Assembly (NCBI GenBank): GCA_019095985.1
Contig: CM032666.1
Location: 4,975,783 to 5,039,782 of the forward strand
From: Streblospio benedicti
Lineage: Eukaryota > Annelida > Polychaeta > Spionida > Spionidae
Direction: 5' to 3'
Length of the DNA: 64,000 bases
Both the position numbers and the translations under genes were made by a program. Every line of letters begins with the position of its first letter. Position 1 is the first letter of the stretch. Shown here in pieces: positions 46,859-60,972 of this stretch. A model generated the notes under the pieces. The model was not told the DNA's origin. It ran no database searches and saw only the letters and a list, made by a program, of their open reading frames with translations.

Positions 46859-49800
46859 GTGTGCCATTTCCACTTTGGGTCACAAAGACTGGATGGTTTA
46901 TACGGACTGATAGTGGTGCATGGAGAAGAGCCGTCGTTTTCGTACCACCCGCTGTTCATGGGAGACTGGACGCCCGAGGCCTGGCGGACCACCACTGTGA
47001 GCCGGCCTATAATATTCATACTATCGCATAGCTCGGAGGGGTTAGGTAGGTATAATCCACGGGTTAATATTATGATCATGGACTTGGGAAGGAAGTGTGA
47101 ATGATAAAGCCGTGCAACCGGCTCTAGCTTATACTACACGCACGTATCGGGAAAGGACCACAAATGGGTTAAAAGTGACACAGTAACACGACCATTTTTA
47201 AAGAAAACTTTTATTTGACCTACAAATCATTATCAATGGACACGAGATATACCACTTTTTTCTATAAAAGACATCGTATTAAAAGGTGTCAATGGTACAT
47301 GTACTTTTTGGAACGTCATGAATATAGACACAAGGACAAAGCACGTATTTTCGGATTTACGTAGGGTCTTTAGTAAAGTATGGCTGTAGGTAAAAATCCG
47401 TTTGCAGAAATTGAACATATCAATTCCTTCAAATCAAATCAGTAAGATGGTGTTATCTGCAGCCTGTGGACGTGGACAGTGTGATCGTGCACCCGGGCGA
47501 GCTCTTCAACGTCATCCTGCAGCGGACGGTGGGGGACAATGCGTTGGTGGTGTGTGTGTGTGTGGGGGGGGGGGGGTCAAGGCCTCGGAGTATCAGACAG
47601 GGCATATGGCAGACATTCTCCGCCCCCCCCCCCCTCAGCACGGTATGAAGCGTGGGTGGCTGAGACAGACTGCTAGGCGCTATGCCTTTCATTGTATGCC
47701 ACACAGGCATCAATACTGTAAACAAAATGGCTCCCAGGGCATGGTGACTTTACTTTCGAATGGCGCCCCTGCACCTGATGGCTTGGGATCTTCAGCGTGC
47801 TTGGGCAGAGCCTGGTCCTGAAGAGAATTAGTATTATATGTATATACTGAACAAGTAGGAAAGCATCTTCAACCGTGTCGGGTGACTAGCGTAATTGGTC
47901 GGGGCCTGTCTATATGTTAATCACTGGTATCTAAGGTAGATCAGAAGGTCGTGAGTTCGAGCCCACAGTCATACTAAAGGTTTACAAGCTTGCTCCAAAA
48001 CACCACAATAGAATGACACGAATTTGAATCACTGAGGGGACTGGCAACTTTATAAGGGAAATAACCTATTTTCAGCGTTTTGATGTTTATAATACTGTAA
48101 ATGTAAGCTTTTTTGGGTGTTACTCACCTCATTCAGGTACTTCCTGACCTCCTCGTTGTGTTTAGCAGACAGAGACCTGGATGACGTCAGCCAGCCCCCC
48201 AAGATCCGAATTGACGGCCCCTCTGCCAGGAGTCCTGGGATTTTGCACTGATGCTGGCGGCAAGTCTCACAGGCCGCATACAGGCCGTTTCGTGCCCAAC
48301 GGACATTTTAACATGACTCTATAATACGTGAGATAAGTCCAGAAGGGGCCCCAAATCCATAGGAATGTGGGGGGGGGGGGGGCGACGGGGGGCTGGAACC
48401 TACGTGTAGTCGCTACCACTCCTAAGACTCATCTGCCGCTTTGGTGCGTTTGGTGCCATGTTGATGTCAATTGCATTGAGGATGATGCCAACACGTCGAC
48501 CTACGACGTAAACGGGCGGGGTTGGACGTAAGACGTCGGACGTTCCTATCTATTCCCTCTGGCCAATTAAAGTCTTGGGGTATAATGCTACGACCCCCCC
48601 CCCCCTGGGGACATACTCTAGCTTTGCTCAGAGTAAACAATAAATAACGAGCAGCATTTTTGTAACGAACCTTTATCATCGATAGTTTTCCTATGTATAA
48701 ACATGCAAGTATATATCAAAAATGACTCCCTGTCTGCAGACCTATGAGGTTATATGGGATAAATGATCAAATTTCACATTTTTAAAGTTTATCATACTAT
48801 GGATAATAGAGAACAAAATTCTTTTTAATGAAGCATTTATCATGACTAATCTTTTGATAGATCGGTATGTTTCAAACTATGTTATATCATTAGATAAGGT
48901 TATTACATACACAACAAGCTGTAAACTGTAAAAATTGAAATAATACTAAGAGAGGAATTCAAAGTTTAGAAAACGCCTAAAATAAGGTTACTTGTCCCCT
49001 TAAGACAGGAAATTATAGCATCATGAGAACATGAGAATTGCCCAATGATCCACTTACCCCCATCTCATATATCAGGCACCACTTTTGTCAAATGATACTT
49101 GATAATCTTATTGTAAATGTATATCATGTATGTGTGCATGTAAAAACTCGCGAATACGGCTTTCCAGATGATCTGTAGGCGATCTTGGCATTTGTGTTAG
49201 ACCAGCGGCGGGGAGGGCCTAGTTAGCCGACGAGCGCGACCAGGCCCTGCAGAGTGCTCAACTGTCCCTCTACCCGCCAGACCACCACAAAATGTGCACA
49301 ACTTCGACACCATAGAGTCAAGCGGCTATTCCAAAAAGACGTTGGAGAGGCAGAGTGCTGCCGACTCTGACATCATGGAGATCTTTTTGAACTTTGGCTA
49401 CCCAATGTGCGCAAGCTGGTGCTTCAGCGTGTGCGTTTGTGGCGGAGCTACATGGAACTGTGCAAGCATTATAGTCCACCACCCATAGACTTTGAATCAT
49501 TTACACCAGATTATTGGCATGTCACTCTATATTGTCTTTTCTTAACACCTCCCCGCGACGGTGCTAATCAATCATATTAGCATTCACATGCCTGACTTGT
49601 AACTCATTTAGTGTATAGGTACCGTGAGCATTGTGCAAGCAGCTAGGGATGAGTTTGCTCACACTCACCATCATATTCTAGAATACATCAATGTGAAGAA
49701 GCCATCATGGGTCTGAACTATATCCACTTGATTAGCACACAAGGTCTTGTGAAGCCTAAGTGTGGCAGTTTTAAGCTTAGGGCACAACCACCAGTACTAC

Positions 49801-50201
49801 TTGCTGCCTCTAAACTGCCAAAAAACTCAAGAGACTTGGGGATCAGTCCACAGCGGTGCTAAAGTAGAAGTAACTTCTTTAAGCAGTACAAAGTCGTTAG
49901 CAGTTTATGTCAAACCTCTCTACAGCCTATTTAACAGTTACCTGGCCGTAGGTATATACGGACCCAGCCCGTCAGGCTGTATATCATAACTTATTAACTC
50001 TATGGCAGATACTGATAAAGCTGTACAGCCAAAATGTCCACACTGCTGGTTGTGCCCTAGGCTCTTTTACGTGACTATGTTCTGCTACAGAGCCTGGCCG
50101 CTGGGCAGCTCGTCTCTGTCGGGCGGTAGCATACAGCGGCCGCATCGGACTGCGCGCATCCCGTCCACCTGCACAGACACACTCCTTTCACCATGGTCAA
50201 G
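46859..50201 (+). pseudogene. Laccase-like multicopper oxidase remnant, unit 1
   Basis: Laccases are copper oxidases built from three cupredoxin domains. Visible blocks: 46859-46996 with CHFHFGSQRLDGLYGLIVVH, the first-domain HxH copper motif followed by the family's Q+.DGL.G..IV, ending in a GTGAGC donor; 47463 onward, VDVDSVIVHPGELFNVIL, a second-domain signature, after a CTGCAG acceptor; 49294-49430, KKTLE... then IMEIFLNFGYP, resembling the FLNFG..NG segment; and 50091-50201, ending HPVHLHRHT...MVK before GTGAGT, the last-domain HPxHLHG copper motif. Other conserved parts (second HxH, the final HCHxxxH exon) are not visible. The first block has no AG acceptor close to it, and G-runs interrupt the second. 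Most likely a pseudogene or a badly assembled gene; the family call rests on short motifs. Confidence 0.6.
47880..47990 (+). repeat. tRNA-like SINE head, unit 1
   Basis: GACTAGCGTAATTGGTCGG resembles an A box, and GGTCGTGAGTTCGAGCCC a B box, about 60 bases apart as in tRNA-derived SINEs. The same structure is in unit 2 at about 52065-52160 (GTGAGTTCGATCCC). An intact tRNA is not evident. Confidence 0.5.
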
Positions 50202-51099
50202 GTGAGTGCCTGCTTACGCTGCAACAGGCATTGACCTTGATAACGTTTTGCGGAAATTGAGCATTGCCGGATTTACGGATATTCTTGAATATCTGCTGAT
50301 CGGATATTCTGAATATTGAGTGAATGTGCATATAAAAACAAATTAGTCTGTATGATGGTGATTTTCTGCACAAATTGTTTAGAGTTTAGATTCTAAAGAC
50401 AAGACATTAAGTATTTTACTGCACTTATTCAACAAAGTGGTATAGAAGCATAGCATTAAATAAACATCACAAAATCAATGGAAAATCAAGAGGTCAATGG
50501 AAACAAACTAATATAATATATTCTAGGACGTTAAAGGAATGTGTAATGACTATTCTGAATGAAATTGTAGCATGCCAGGGATTCTTTAATGAGAAAAATG
50601 TTTACATGAACTGGGCCTTTGTAACTGACTATAGCGATAGAGATTATTTTAAGCCTAAATATTCTCAACCCAGATACTTGAAAAGGTGACGAATTTTAGA
50701 AAGTCTTCTCTACTAAACTAATCACAATTTATTTTGTGATATTTTTTCATGCATATATCCATACCTAATTCCAATTGTGCTGAAGCATCTGAATATCCAA
50801 TATGCAAGGGAGTTTGTGATTTTTATGATATATTTATGATTTGGTAACCTTGGCTACTGCAATTGCAGATTCATACATACTGCATGTCACACTACAATTC
50901 TTTCTTTAAAATGCAATTCTAAGCAAATTTGTATAAAAAATGTCATAGAATTGTTATAGCAGTTGTCATACTTAAAAGTATGTTAAACCAGTAGATCTCA
51001 TTAAACGTAGAACACCACCCAGTCAGCTAATCTTCAATGAGTAGGAAATAATAGTCTTAATTTCATTCAAATATTAATTTCCCAAACGTTATGTTTACA

Positions 51100-54000
51100 A
51101 CGTGTGCCATTTCCACTTTGGGTCACAAAGACTGGATGGTTTATACGGACTGATAGTGGTGCATGGAGAAGAGCTGTCGTTTTTCGTACCACCCGGTGGT
51201 GATGGGATCACTGGGTGAGGCCTGGCGGACCACCACTGTGAGCCGGCCTATAATATTCATACTATCGCATAGCTCGGAGGGGTTAGGTAGGTATAATCCA
51301 CGGGTTAATATTATGATCATGGACTTGGGAAGGAAGTGTGAATGATAAAGCCGTGCAACCGGCTCTAGCTTATACTACACGCACGTATCGGGAAAGGACC
51401 ACAAATGGGTTAAAAGTGACACAGTAACACGACCATTTTTAAAGAAAACTTTTATTTGACCTACAAATCATTATCAATGGACACGAGATATACCACTTTT
51501 TTCTATAAAAGACATCGTATTAAAAGGTGTCAATGGTACATGTACTTTTTGGAACGTCATGAATATAGACACAAGGACAAAGCACGTATTTTCGGATTTA
51601 CGTAGGGTCTTTAGTAAAGTATGGCTGTAGGTAAAAATCCGTTTGCAGAAATTGAACATATCAATTCCTTCAAATCAAATCAGTAAGATGGTGTTATCTG
51701 CAGCCTGTGGACGTGGACAGTGTGATCGTGCACCCGGGCGAGCTCTTCAACGTCATCCTGCAGTGGGATGTGGGGACAATGCGTTGGTGGTGGTGTGTGT
51801 GTGTGTGTGAATCAAGGCCTCGAGTATCAGACAGGGCGTGGGGCAAACATTCTGTGCACGGTATGAAGCGTGGGTGGCTGAGACAGACTGCTAGGCGCTG
51901 TGCCTCAGCCATTGTGCCACACACAGGCATCAATACTGTAAACAAAAGTGGCTCCCCAGGGCAAGATGTGACCTTGTTTGAATGGCGTGTGCACCTGATG
52001 GCTTGGTATCTTCAGTGTGTAGGCAGAGCCTGGGGGAAGAGGATGTATTACATGTATGACTAGCAAGTAATTGGTCGGGGGGCCTGTCACATGTTAATCA
52101 CTGGTCTGCCTAAGGTAGATCAGAAGGTCGTGAGTTCGATCCCACAGTCATACTAAAGGTTTACAAGCAAAACTCCAAAACACCACAATAGAATGACACG
52201 AATTTGAATCACTGAGGGGACAGGTAACTTTACAAGGGAAATAACCTATTTTCAGCGTTTTGATGTTTATAATACTGTAAATTTAATCTTTTGGGTTACT
52301 CACCTCATTCAGGTATTTCCTGACCTCCTCGTTGTGTTTAGCAGACAGAGACCTGGATGGTCAGCCAGCCCCCCCCCCCAAGATCCGATTGACGGCCCCT
52401 CTGCCAAGAGTCCTGGGATTTTGCACTGATACTGGCGGCAACAAGCCTCACAGGCCGCATGGAGGCCGTAACGTGCCCAACGGACGTTTTAACATGACCG
52501 TGAATATCCACAAACGTGTCCCCACCTCTACAATACGTGAGATAAGTCCAGAAGGGGCCCCAAATCCTGTAGGAATGTGTGTGTGTGGGGGGGGGGTTGG
52601 AACCTACGTGTAGTCGCTACCACTCCTAAGACTCATCATCTTGGTGCGTTTGGTGCCATGTTGACGTCAATTGACGATGATGCCAACACGTCGACCTACG
52701 ACGTAAACGGGCGGGGTTGGACGTAAGACTTGGGACGTTCCTATCTATTCCCTCGGGACCCTGGCCAATTAAAGTCTTGGGGTGTAATGCTACGATCCCC
52801 CGCCCTGGGGACATACTCTAGCTTTGCTCAGAGTAAACAATAAATAACGAGCAGCATTTTTTGTAATGAACCTTTATCATCGATAGTTTTCCTATGTATA
52901 AACATGCAAGTATATATCAAAAATGACTCCCTGTCTGCAGACCTATGAGGTTATATGGGATAAATAATCAAATTTCACATTTTTAAAGTTTATCATACTA
53001 TGGATAATAGAGAACAAAATAATCATTTATCAAAGTTTTCATAATATGATACATTTTATGGACATGCGAAAAGTAGTTTTCAACGTTTAAAGGTCAATAT
53101 CTTTTGTGCAATTTTTAAAGTTTTTAAAGGATTTTTAAAATTTTTAAAATTTTCTTCATGAATTATTCAAGCTTTTTGTATTGATTGGCAAAAATTTTGG
53201 GAATAGGTGGTTTTCAAACTTAAAATGCACGTAAAATGATGATTAAACAGGTATAAGTATTCTGAGGCAAAATTGTCTAATCATAAGATTTTCGTTATTG
53301 CAGACTTTTTTTGATCATACTCATGTTTTACCCTCAGGTAAAGGTACACAGGCAAAGTTGTATAATTTCCACTAATTGCTTCATGACGAATCTTTTAATA
53401 GATCTGTATGTTTCCAACTATGTTATATCATTAGATAAGGTTATTACATACACAACAAGCTGTAAACTGTAAAAATTGAAATAATACTAAGAGAAATTCA
53501 AAGTTTAGAAAACGCCTAAAATAAGGTTGCTTGTCCCTTAAGACAGGAAATTATGACATCATGAGAACATGAGAATTGCCCAATGATCCACTTAACCCCA
53601 CCTCATATATCAGGCACCACTTTGGTCACATGCTGCTTCGATAATCTTATTGTAAATGTATATCATGTATGTGTGCATGTAAAAACTCGCGAATACGGCT
53701 TTCCAGATAATCCGCAGGCGATCTTGGCATTTGTGTTACACCAACCGGCGGGGGGGCTAGTGAGCCCTGAGCGCCCAGGCCCTGCAGAGTGCTCAACTGT
53801 CCCTCTACCCGCCAGACCACCACAAAATGTGCACAACTTCGACACCATAGAGTCAAGCGGCTATTCCAAAAAGACGTTGGAGAGGCAGAGTGCTGCCGAA
53901 TGGACATGGAGATCTTTTGAACTTTGGCTACCAAATGGCGCAAGCTGGTGCTTCAGGGTTGCGTGCGTTTGTGGCGGAGCTACATGAAACTGTGCAAGTA

Positions 54001-54740
54001 TTATAGTCCACCACCCATAGACTTTGAATCATTTACACCAGATTATTGGCATGTCACTCTATATTGTCTTTTCTTAACACCTCCCCGCGACCGTGCTAAT
54101 CAATCATATTAGCATTCACATGCCTGACTTTTAACTATTTAGTGTATAGGTACCGTGGAGCAGTGTGCAAGCAGCTAGGGATGAGTTTGCTCAACACTCA
54201 CCATCATATCTCTAGCATACATCAATGTGAAGGCCATCATGGGTCCGACTCCATATCCACTTGACTGTAGAAGTACACAAGGTCTTGTGAAGCCTAAGTG
54301 TATATTTTAAGCTTAGGGCACAACCGCCAGTACTACTTCTCTGCTGCCTCTAAACTGCCAAAAACTCAAGAGACTTGGGGATCAGTGCATGTCCACAGCG
54401 GCAACAGTAAAGTAGAAGTAACTTCTTTAAGCAGTACAAAGTCGTTAGCAGAAGCGACATGTCAAACCTTCTCTACAGCCTATTCAACAGTTACCTGGAA
54501 AGGTATATATACGGACCCAATACGTCAGGCTGTATATCATAACTTATTACCTCTATGGCAGATACTGATAAAGCTGTACTGCCAAAATGTCCACACTGCT
54601 GGTTGTGCCCTAGGCTTTACGTGACTCAAACTGCAGAGCGGTGGGGTTTTATAACGTTCTGTCGGGCGAGCAGTACAGCAGCCGTTTGGACTGCGTATTT
54701 ACACAAACATCCACCTGCACAGCTCCTTCACCATGCTCAA
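51100..54740 (+). pseudogene. Laccase-like multicopper oxidase remnant, unit 2
   Basis: The same blocks as in unit 1: 51100-51237 (CHFHFGSQRLDGLYGLIVV, then out of frame by one inserted base), 51704 onward (VDVDSVIVHPGELFNVIL), 53640-53960 (NPQAILAF ... FDTIESSGYSKKTLE, LNFGYQ-like remnant), and about 54655-54740, where the HPVHL exon has decayed (the coding frame is lost although the GTGAGT donor is kept). More damaged than unit 1. Confidence 0.55.
52065..52160 (+). repeat. tRNA-like SINE head, unit 2
   Basis: Duplicate of the 47880 feature: TAATTGGTCGGGGGGCCTG and AAGGTCGTGAGTTCGATCCC are shared with small changes. It was present before the tandem duplication. Confidence 0.5.
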
Positions 54741-55019
54741 GGTGAGTGTAAACATGCTGCAACAGGCAACAACCTTGATAACGACTGTGCATTGAGCCGG
54801 GGAGTTTTACGGATATTCTCGAATATCTGCAATATCGGAATTCTCGAATATTGAGTGATTATGCATATAAAAACAAACTAGTCTGTATGATGGTGATTTT
54901 CTTGCACAGATTAGGTTTGAGAGTTTAGATTCTAAAAGCCAAGACATTATCTAAGTATTTTACTGCACTTATTCAAAAAGGTGGTATAGAATCATAGCAT
55001 TAAATAAAACATCACAAAA

Positions 55020-55364
55020 TATAACATACAAGACTATGACATGTATAACATTGAATGTACATTATGTCATCAGATTAATATATCATAAAATATATCATGA
55101 AATCTTCAATATGCAGGACGTAATGGATCGTCCAAACTAAAATTGATAAAATTCTGCCACAATCTAAGATCCTGCATATAATGTCAGATCAGTGGAACTT
55201 ACGCAGCATGTTCAGAGCTGAATTTAAGATATTTCTTTTAAATTATCTCACAAGGACTACATTTATTTAAATCATTGTTATGGTGTATTAGAAATAGAGT
55301 TATTTCTTTTGTGGTATCCCTCTTTTCTTGAAGATGTCATACATCTTTAAAATTGTATCCTGGC
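55020..55364. other. Unique spacer after unit 2
   Basis: A+T-rich, found only here. Not coding as far as I can see. Confidence 0.4.
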
Positions 55365-55925
55365 AGGTGATATTAGAAAGAGAGTTGTCTTCAATCCAAA
55401 ACATTTCCCACAAGTTTCACGTTTAAAAGGCTTTCATCACGATGAGTTGCCATATGGAGTTTGAGGCTATAACTTCTGCTAAAACTCCACCCACATTTTC
55501 CACATTTTAAAAGTTTTCACCAGTGTGTTTTCTATTGTGCCTTTTCAAGATACTTGATTGTGCAAAACATTTCCCATATGTATCACACTCATGTTTTTTT
55601 TTCACCAGTGTATTCGCGTGAGCGATGAGAACAATTTTGCCTAAAACACTTCCACAGTATCGCATTCATATGGTGTTTTGTCACTAGTCATGTAAAGAGG
55701 AGATGAGCAATGGTTTGCCAAAAAATTAGCTTATTTATTAGGAACAACCTTTACATGTATCACATGAAGGTTTTTCACCAGTATTCACATGCCTCACAAG
55801 ACTTGTGAACAATGTCACACTCATAGGTTTTGGCAGTGTGTATTCATGTGTCTGGGGATGAACTAAAACATTTTCACCATCATATATGTTTTTACCAGTG
55901 TGTATCTGACTCCAGATTCCTATTT
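55365..55925 (-). pseudogene. Decayed copy of the zinc-finger gene's 3' end
   Basis: 55365-55600 is nearly identical to 57451-57690 (3' flank and last finger remnant of the gene on the same strand). Further right the similarity to the finger array (TTTTCACCAGTGTGTAT, CCACATGTATCACACTCATA words) is cut by many deletions. No finger is complete. It represents a duplicated zinc-finger gene that has collapsed. Confidence 0.75.
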
Positions 55926-55949
55926 TGATTCCAGAAGTATCACACTTGT

Positions 55950-56130
55950 CTTCTGAAGCCTAAGTGTCATTTTGATCGCCAATGCACTTGCTGCCTCTAA
56001 TGCACAAATCAGTGCATGTCCACAGCGGATGTAAAGTAGTGTCTATGCTAATCGTTAGCAGAAGCGACATGTCTTTGGAGCTATTCTCACAGCATCAGTT
56101 CAACAGTTACCTGGACTGGCGTCAAGGTTA
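55950..56130. repeat. Deletion-riddled copy of the 54280-54500 segment
   Basis: Words of unit 2 recur in the same order with pieces missing between them: GAAGCCTAAGTGT, GCTGCCTCTAA, ATCAGTGCATGTCCACAGCG, GTTAGCAGAAGCGACATGTC, TTCAACAGTTACCTGGA. The clean copy of the same segment is at 56760-57000. Confidence 0.6.
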
Positions 56131-56554
56131 TATGTTACGGGCTCTTTAGAGACGTTTGCAATGGTCTTTTATAGGAAGACTTGGGACTGTTATATATCAT
56201 CTTGTAATAGTGGTAGTGTATTTATAGAGGTGGTATTGATTGAAGGTTCTAATGTACACATAGCCTAATTGGCAAAGTGGTTTTAATTCCTGATATTGGA
56301 ACCCATGTCGCCTTTGGCTTCTTTATGACATCACACTACTCCACATGACGCTGTCATGGCTGCCGCTGTCTGCTATTTTTGTAATAAAACCGTTAATTAA
56401 CAACCACCAGGGCCATTTTGACCATGAAAAAACATATTCGTGCAAAACTACACAGTACCATGAACGATCTCCTGTAGTTAGATGGTGTCAAGCTAGTCAG
56501 GTTAAAGAGGAGATAGCCGAACAAAGTCCAAAAATTAGCGTATTAATATATAGG
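56131..56554. other. Spacer, partly related to the decayed zinc-finger copy
   Basis: 56480-56545 (TAAAGAGGAGATAGCC ... AAAAATTAGCGTATTA) resembles 55675-55738 (TAAAGAGGAGATGAGC ... AAAAATTAGCTTATTT). The open frame at 56345-56590 matches no family. Confidence 0.35.
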
Positions 56555-57451
56555 ATTGTCTTTCTCAACACCTTCCCGCGACCATGCTAATCAATCATAT
56601 TAGCATTCACATGCCTGACTTTTAACTATTTAGTGTATAGGTACCGTGGAGCAGTGTGCAAGCAGCTAGGGATGAGTTTGCTCAACACTCACCATCATAT
56701 CTCTAGCATACATCAATGTGAAGGCCATCATGGGTCCGACTCCATATCCACTTGACTGTAGAAGTACACAAGGTCTTGTGAAGCCTAAGTGTATATTTTA
56801 AGCTTAGGGCACAACCGCCAGTACTACTTCTCTGCTGCCTCTAAACTGCCAAAAACTCAAGAGACTTGGGGATCAGTGCATGTCCACAGCGGCAACAGTA
56901 AAGTAGAAGTAACTTCTTTAAGCAGTACAAAGTCGTTAGCAGAAGCGACATGTCAAACCTTCTCTACAGCCTATTCAACAGTTACCTGGCCGTAGGTATA
57001 TATACGGACCCAATACGTCAGGCTGTATATCATAACTTATTACCTCTATGGCAGATACTGATAAAGCTGTACTGCCAAAATGTCCACACTGCTGGTTGTG
57101 CCCTAGGCTTTACGTGTTTCGTGTTCCCGGCTACAGAGCTCTGGGCCGCCGGGAAGCTTGTTCTGTTGGGCGCGCTGTACGGCGGCCGCATGGACTGCGT
57201 GGGCACGCACCCCGTCCACCTGTACAGACACTCGTTCACCGTGCTCAAGGTGAGTGGCTACATGCTGCTACACGCATTGACCTTGATAAAGTTCTGCGGA
57301 AATCGAGCATACCGATTTACGGATATTGGCGAATATCTGCTGATCGGATATTCTCGAATATTGAGTGATTATGCATATAAAAACAAACTAGTCTGTATGA
57401 TGGTGATTTTCTTTGCATCATATTAGTTTAGCCCAAAGTTTAGATTCTAAA
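56555..57451 (+). repeat. Partial third copy of the duplication unit
   Basis: Matches unit 2 from about 54062 to 54930 at very high identity, including the HPVHL exon, and stops abruptly in AAGTTTAGATTCTAAA, where the 3' flank of the zinc-finger gene begins. Confidence 0.85.
57137..57249 (+). pseudogene. Laccase-like last-domain exon, best preserved copy
   Basis: Open 113-nt exon with a GGCTACAG acceptor and a GTGAGT donor. It reads LWAAGKLVLLGALYGGRMDC then VGTHPVHLYRHSFTVLK. In laccases this is the start of the third cupredoxin copper centre, GTHPVHLHGHSF.VLK. The third histidine (a type-3 copper ligand by family knowledge) is tyrosine here and the following glycine is arginine, so this exon could not serve a normal copper centre. 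No further oxidase exon follows before the zinc-finger gene on the other strand. Confidence 0.65.
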
Positions 57452-57600
57452 TCCTGGCAGGTGATATTAGAAAGAGAGTTGTCTTCAATCCAAAACATTT
57501 CCCACAAGTTTCACGTTTAAAAGGCTTTCATCATGATGAGTTGCCATATGGAGTTTGAGGCTATAACTTCTGCTAAAACTCCACCCACATTTTCCACATT

Positions 57601-59736
<2,136 letters not shown>

Positions 59737-60840
59737 GTTTCTCTTGAAGTTTGAATCCTTAAATGATTATGGAATATCCCAAAATGCACCTCTACAATTG
59801 ATTATTATACAGTTTCCACACACCATTAATTTTATAATGTAAATGACTTTAGATAACTTTTTGTGATGTGTATGTAAACATGTGATATAATATGTCTTTG
59901 CATGAATGTAGTCTCTAATGTCTTCAATCAATCACAGTGTTTTATATTTGCATCTGGACACATTTTAATAAACCAAATATAACATTAAAGCTCTTGTTCT
60001 TATAATGTATTGCCAGTAAGCCTTTTGAGTATTAGACTGTTATGCATTCTGTTTCCAACACATTTTAACAATCAATAATGCTCCCATAATGAAACAGTAT
60101 CATGCAAACTTTATTTGGTCTAATTTGACCCATTGATTACGAAATAACAAGCAAACATCAAATAGTGAACTGACTAGTGAAATGTGAACCAGGAGCCAAC
60201 ATTTCGCCCTGAGCTAAGAGAGTGCTCAGGCAGCTGAGATGACGTCTGGGAGTAAGGAGCTGGGTCTGTGGAGACAAAAGTAATAATACAATTATCATGA
60301 AACTTGTTGGCTGGCCCTTTCGGGGTCATTCCCAATACCATGGACATTTGTTGGGTCAGATTCTACTCATGGATTAGGAAATACCAGCGAGTAATGATGC
60401 AGCTTTTTTTCCCCCATACAGGTGTGGAATATTGTTTGATTGGTATAAAGCAAGGTGTATTGCTTGTGTCATCCCACTTTATCTGGTCCTATTTTGATCC
60501 ATAGGCTAGAAAATGGCAGACAAAATACGAACGGGGAGAGTGCATGGCCGCGAATAGTGAACTGGGACCTAAATAAGGAGGTAGGTCTGTGGAGACAAGA
60601 ATAATTACGCAATCATCATGAAACTTACAAGCTGGCCGCTGGGGGTCATTCCCAACCCAATGCACAGCATGTTACTATATGTAACATATGTACTAGTTCC
60701 CTATTGTATTCTGAGCAGCATAGCAAAAAAACCGAGTTGACTGATTTGGTCATAACATTGAAGATCTGGCATTCTATCATTCCGTGCAAAAATCACCGCC
60801 AATAACCCACTCAATTATACGATTGACTCAACGCTCCAGA
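59737..60840. other. Upstream region of the zinc-finger gene
   Basis: Holds two diverged tandem copies of a segment of about 300 bases: AACTTGTTGGCTGGCCCTTT at about 60301 and AACTTACAAGCTGGCCGCTG at about 60622, each preceded by GGTCTGTGGAGACAA and AATTATCATGA-like words. Non-coding; promoter elements not recognised. Confidence 0.45.
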
Positions 60841-60846
60841 GCGCGC

Positions 60847-60972
60847 GGAGACTACTACTACGGCACTAGTCTAAACTCGTCACCTTATCAATACAGCCGC
60901 TGACGTCACAAGGCGTGTCCCGTGTAGAGGACAGCAAAAGTTTAGACTAGTGCCATAGTAGTGGTCTTCTCC
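60847..60972. repeat. Inverted repeat, arms of about 31 bases
   Basis: 60847-60877 (GGAGACTACTACTACGGCAC...) pairs with 60939-60972 (...GTGCCATAGTAGTGGTCTTC) with few mismatches. The loop contains GTGTCCCGTGTAGAGGACA, a word repeated near 61705 (ATGTCCCGTGTAGAGAACA). Confidence 0.6.

Larger units (their letters stand above)
46225..50474 (+). repeat. Tandem duplication unit 1 (laccase-bearing)
   Basis: Unit 1 starts TCAATGGAAAATCAAGAGG at 46225; the same word restarts unit 2 at 50475. Order in the unit: non-coding about 0.6 kb, oxidase HxH exon, oxidase VIVHPGE exon, simple repeats and G/C tracts, a tRNA-like SINE, unknown blocks, the FLNFG block, the HPVHL exon with its GTGAGT donor, then the junction. 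Long stretches are identical in unit 2 (for example 47000-47460 against 51240-51700), so the duplication is young. The breakpoint lies inside the repeat, as expected of a tandem copy. Confidence 0.85.
50475..55019 (+). repeat. Tandem duplication unit 2
   Basis: Same order as unit 1, with an additional block of about 360 bases at 53020-53385 and many small indels clustered in the exon-like parts and G-runs. It ends at ATTAAATAAAACATCACAAA, the same word that ends unit 1. No unit-3 start follows; sequence after 55019 is unrelated. Confidence 0.85.

Noticed and set aside
48467-48679. Minus-strand frames in the oxidase units (48467-48679, 52626-52814) as genes
   Set aside because: Differences between the two units do not respect these frames; they cross C-runs of variable length.
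56345-56590. 81-codon plus-strand frame as a gene between the duplicated parts
   Set aside because: Part of it resembles decayed non-coding sequence at 55675-55738 in another frame; no protein family.
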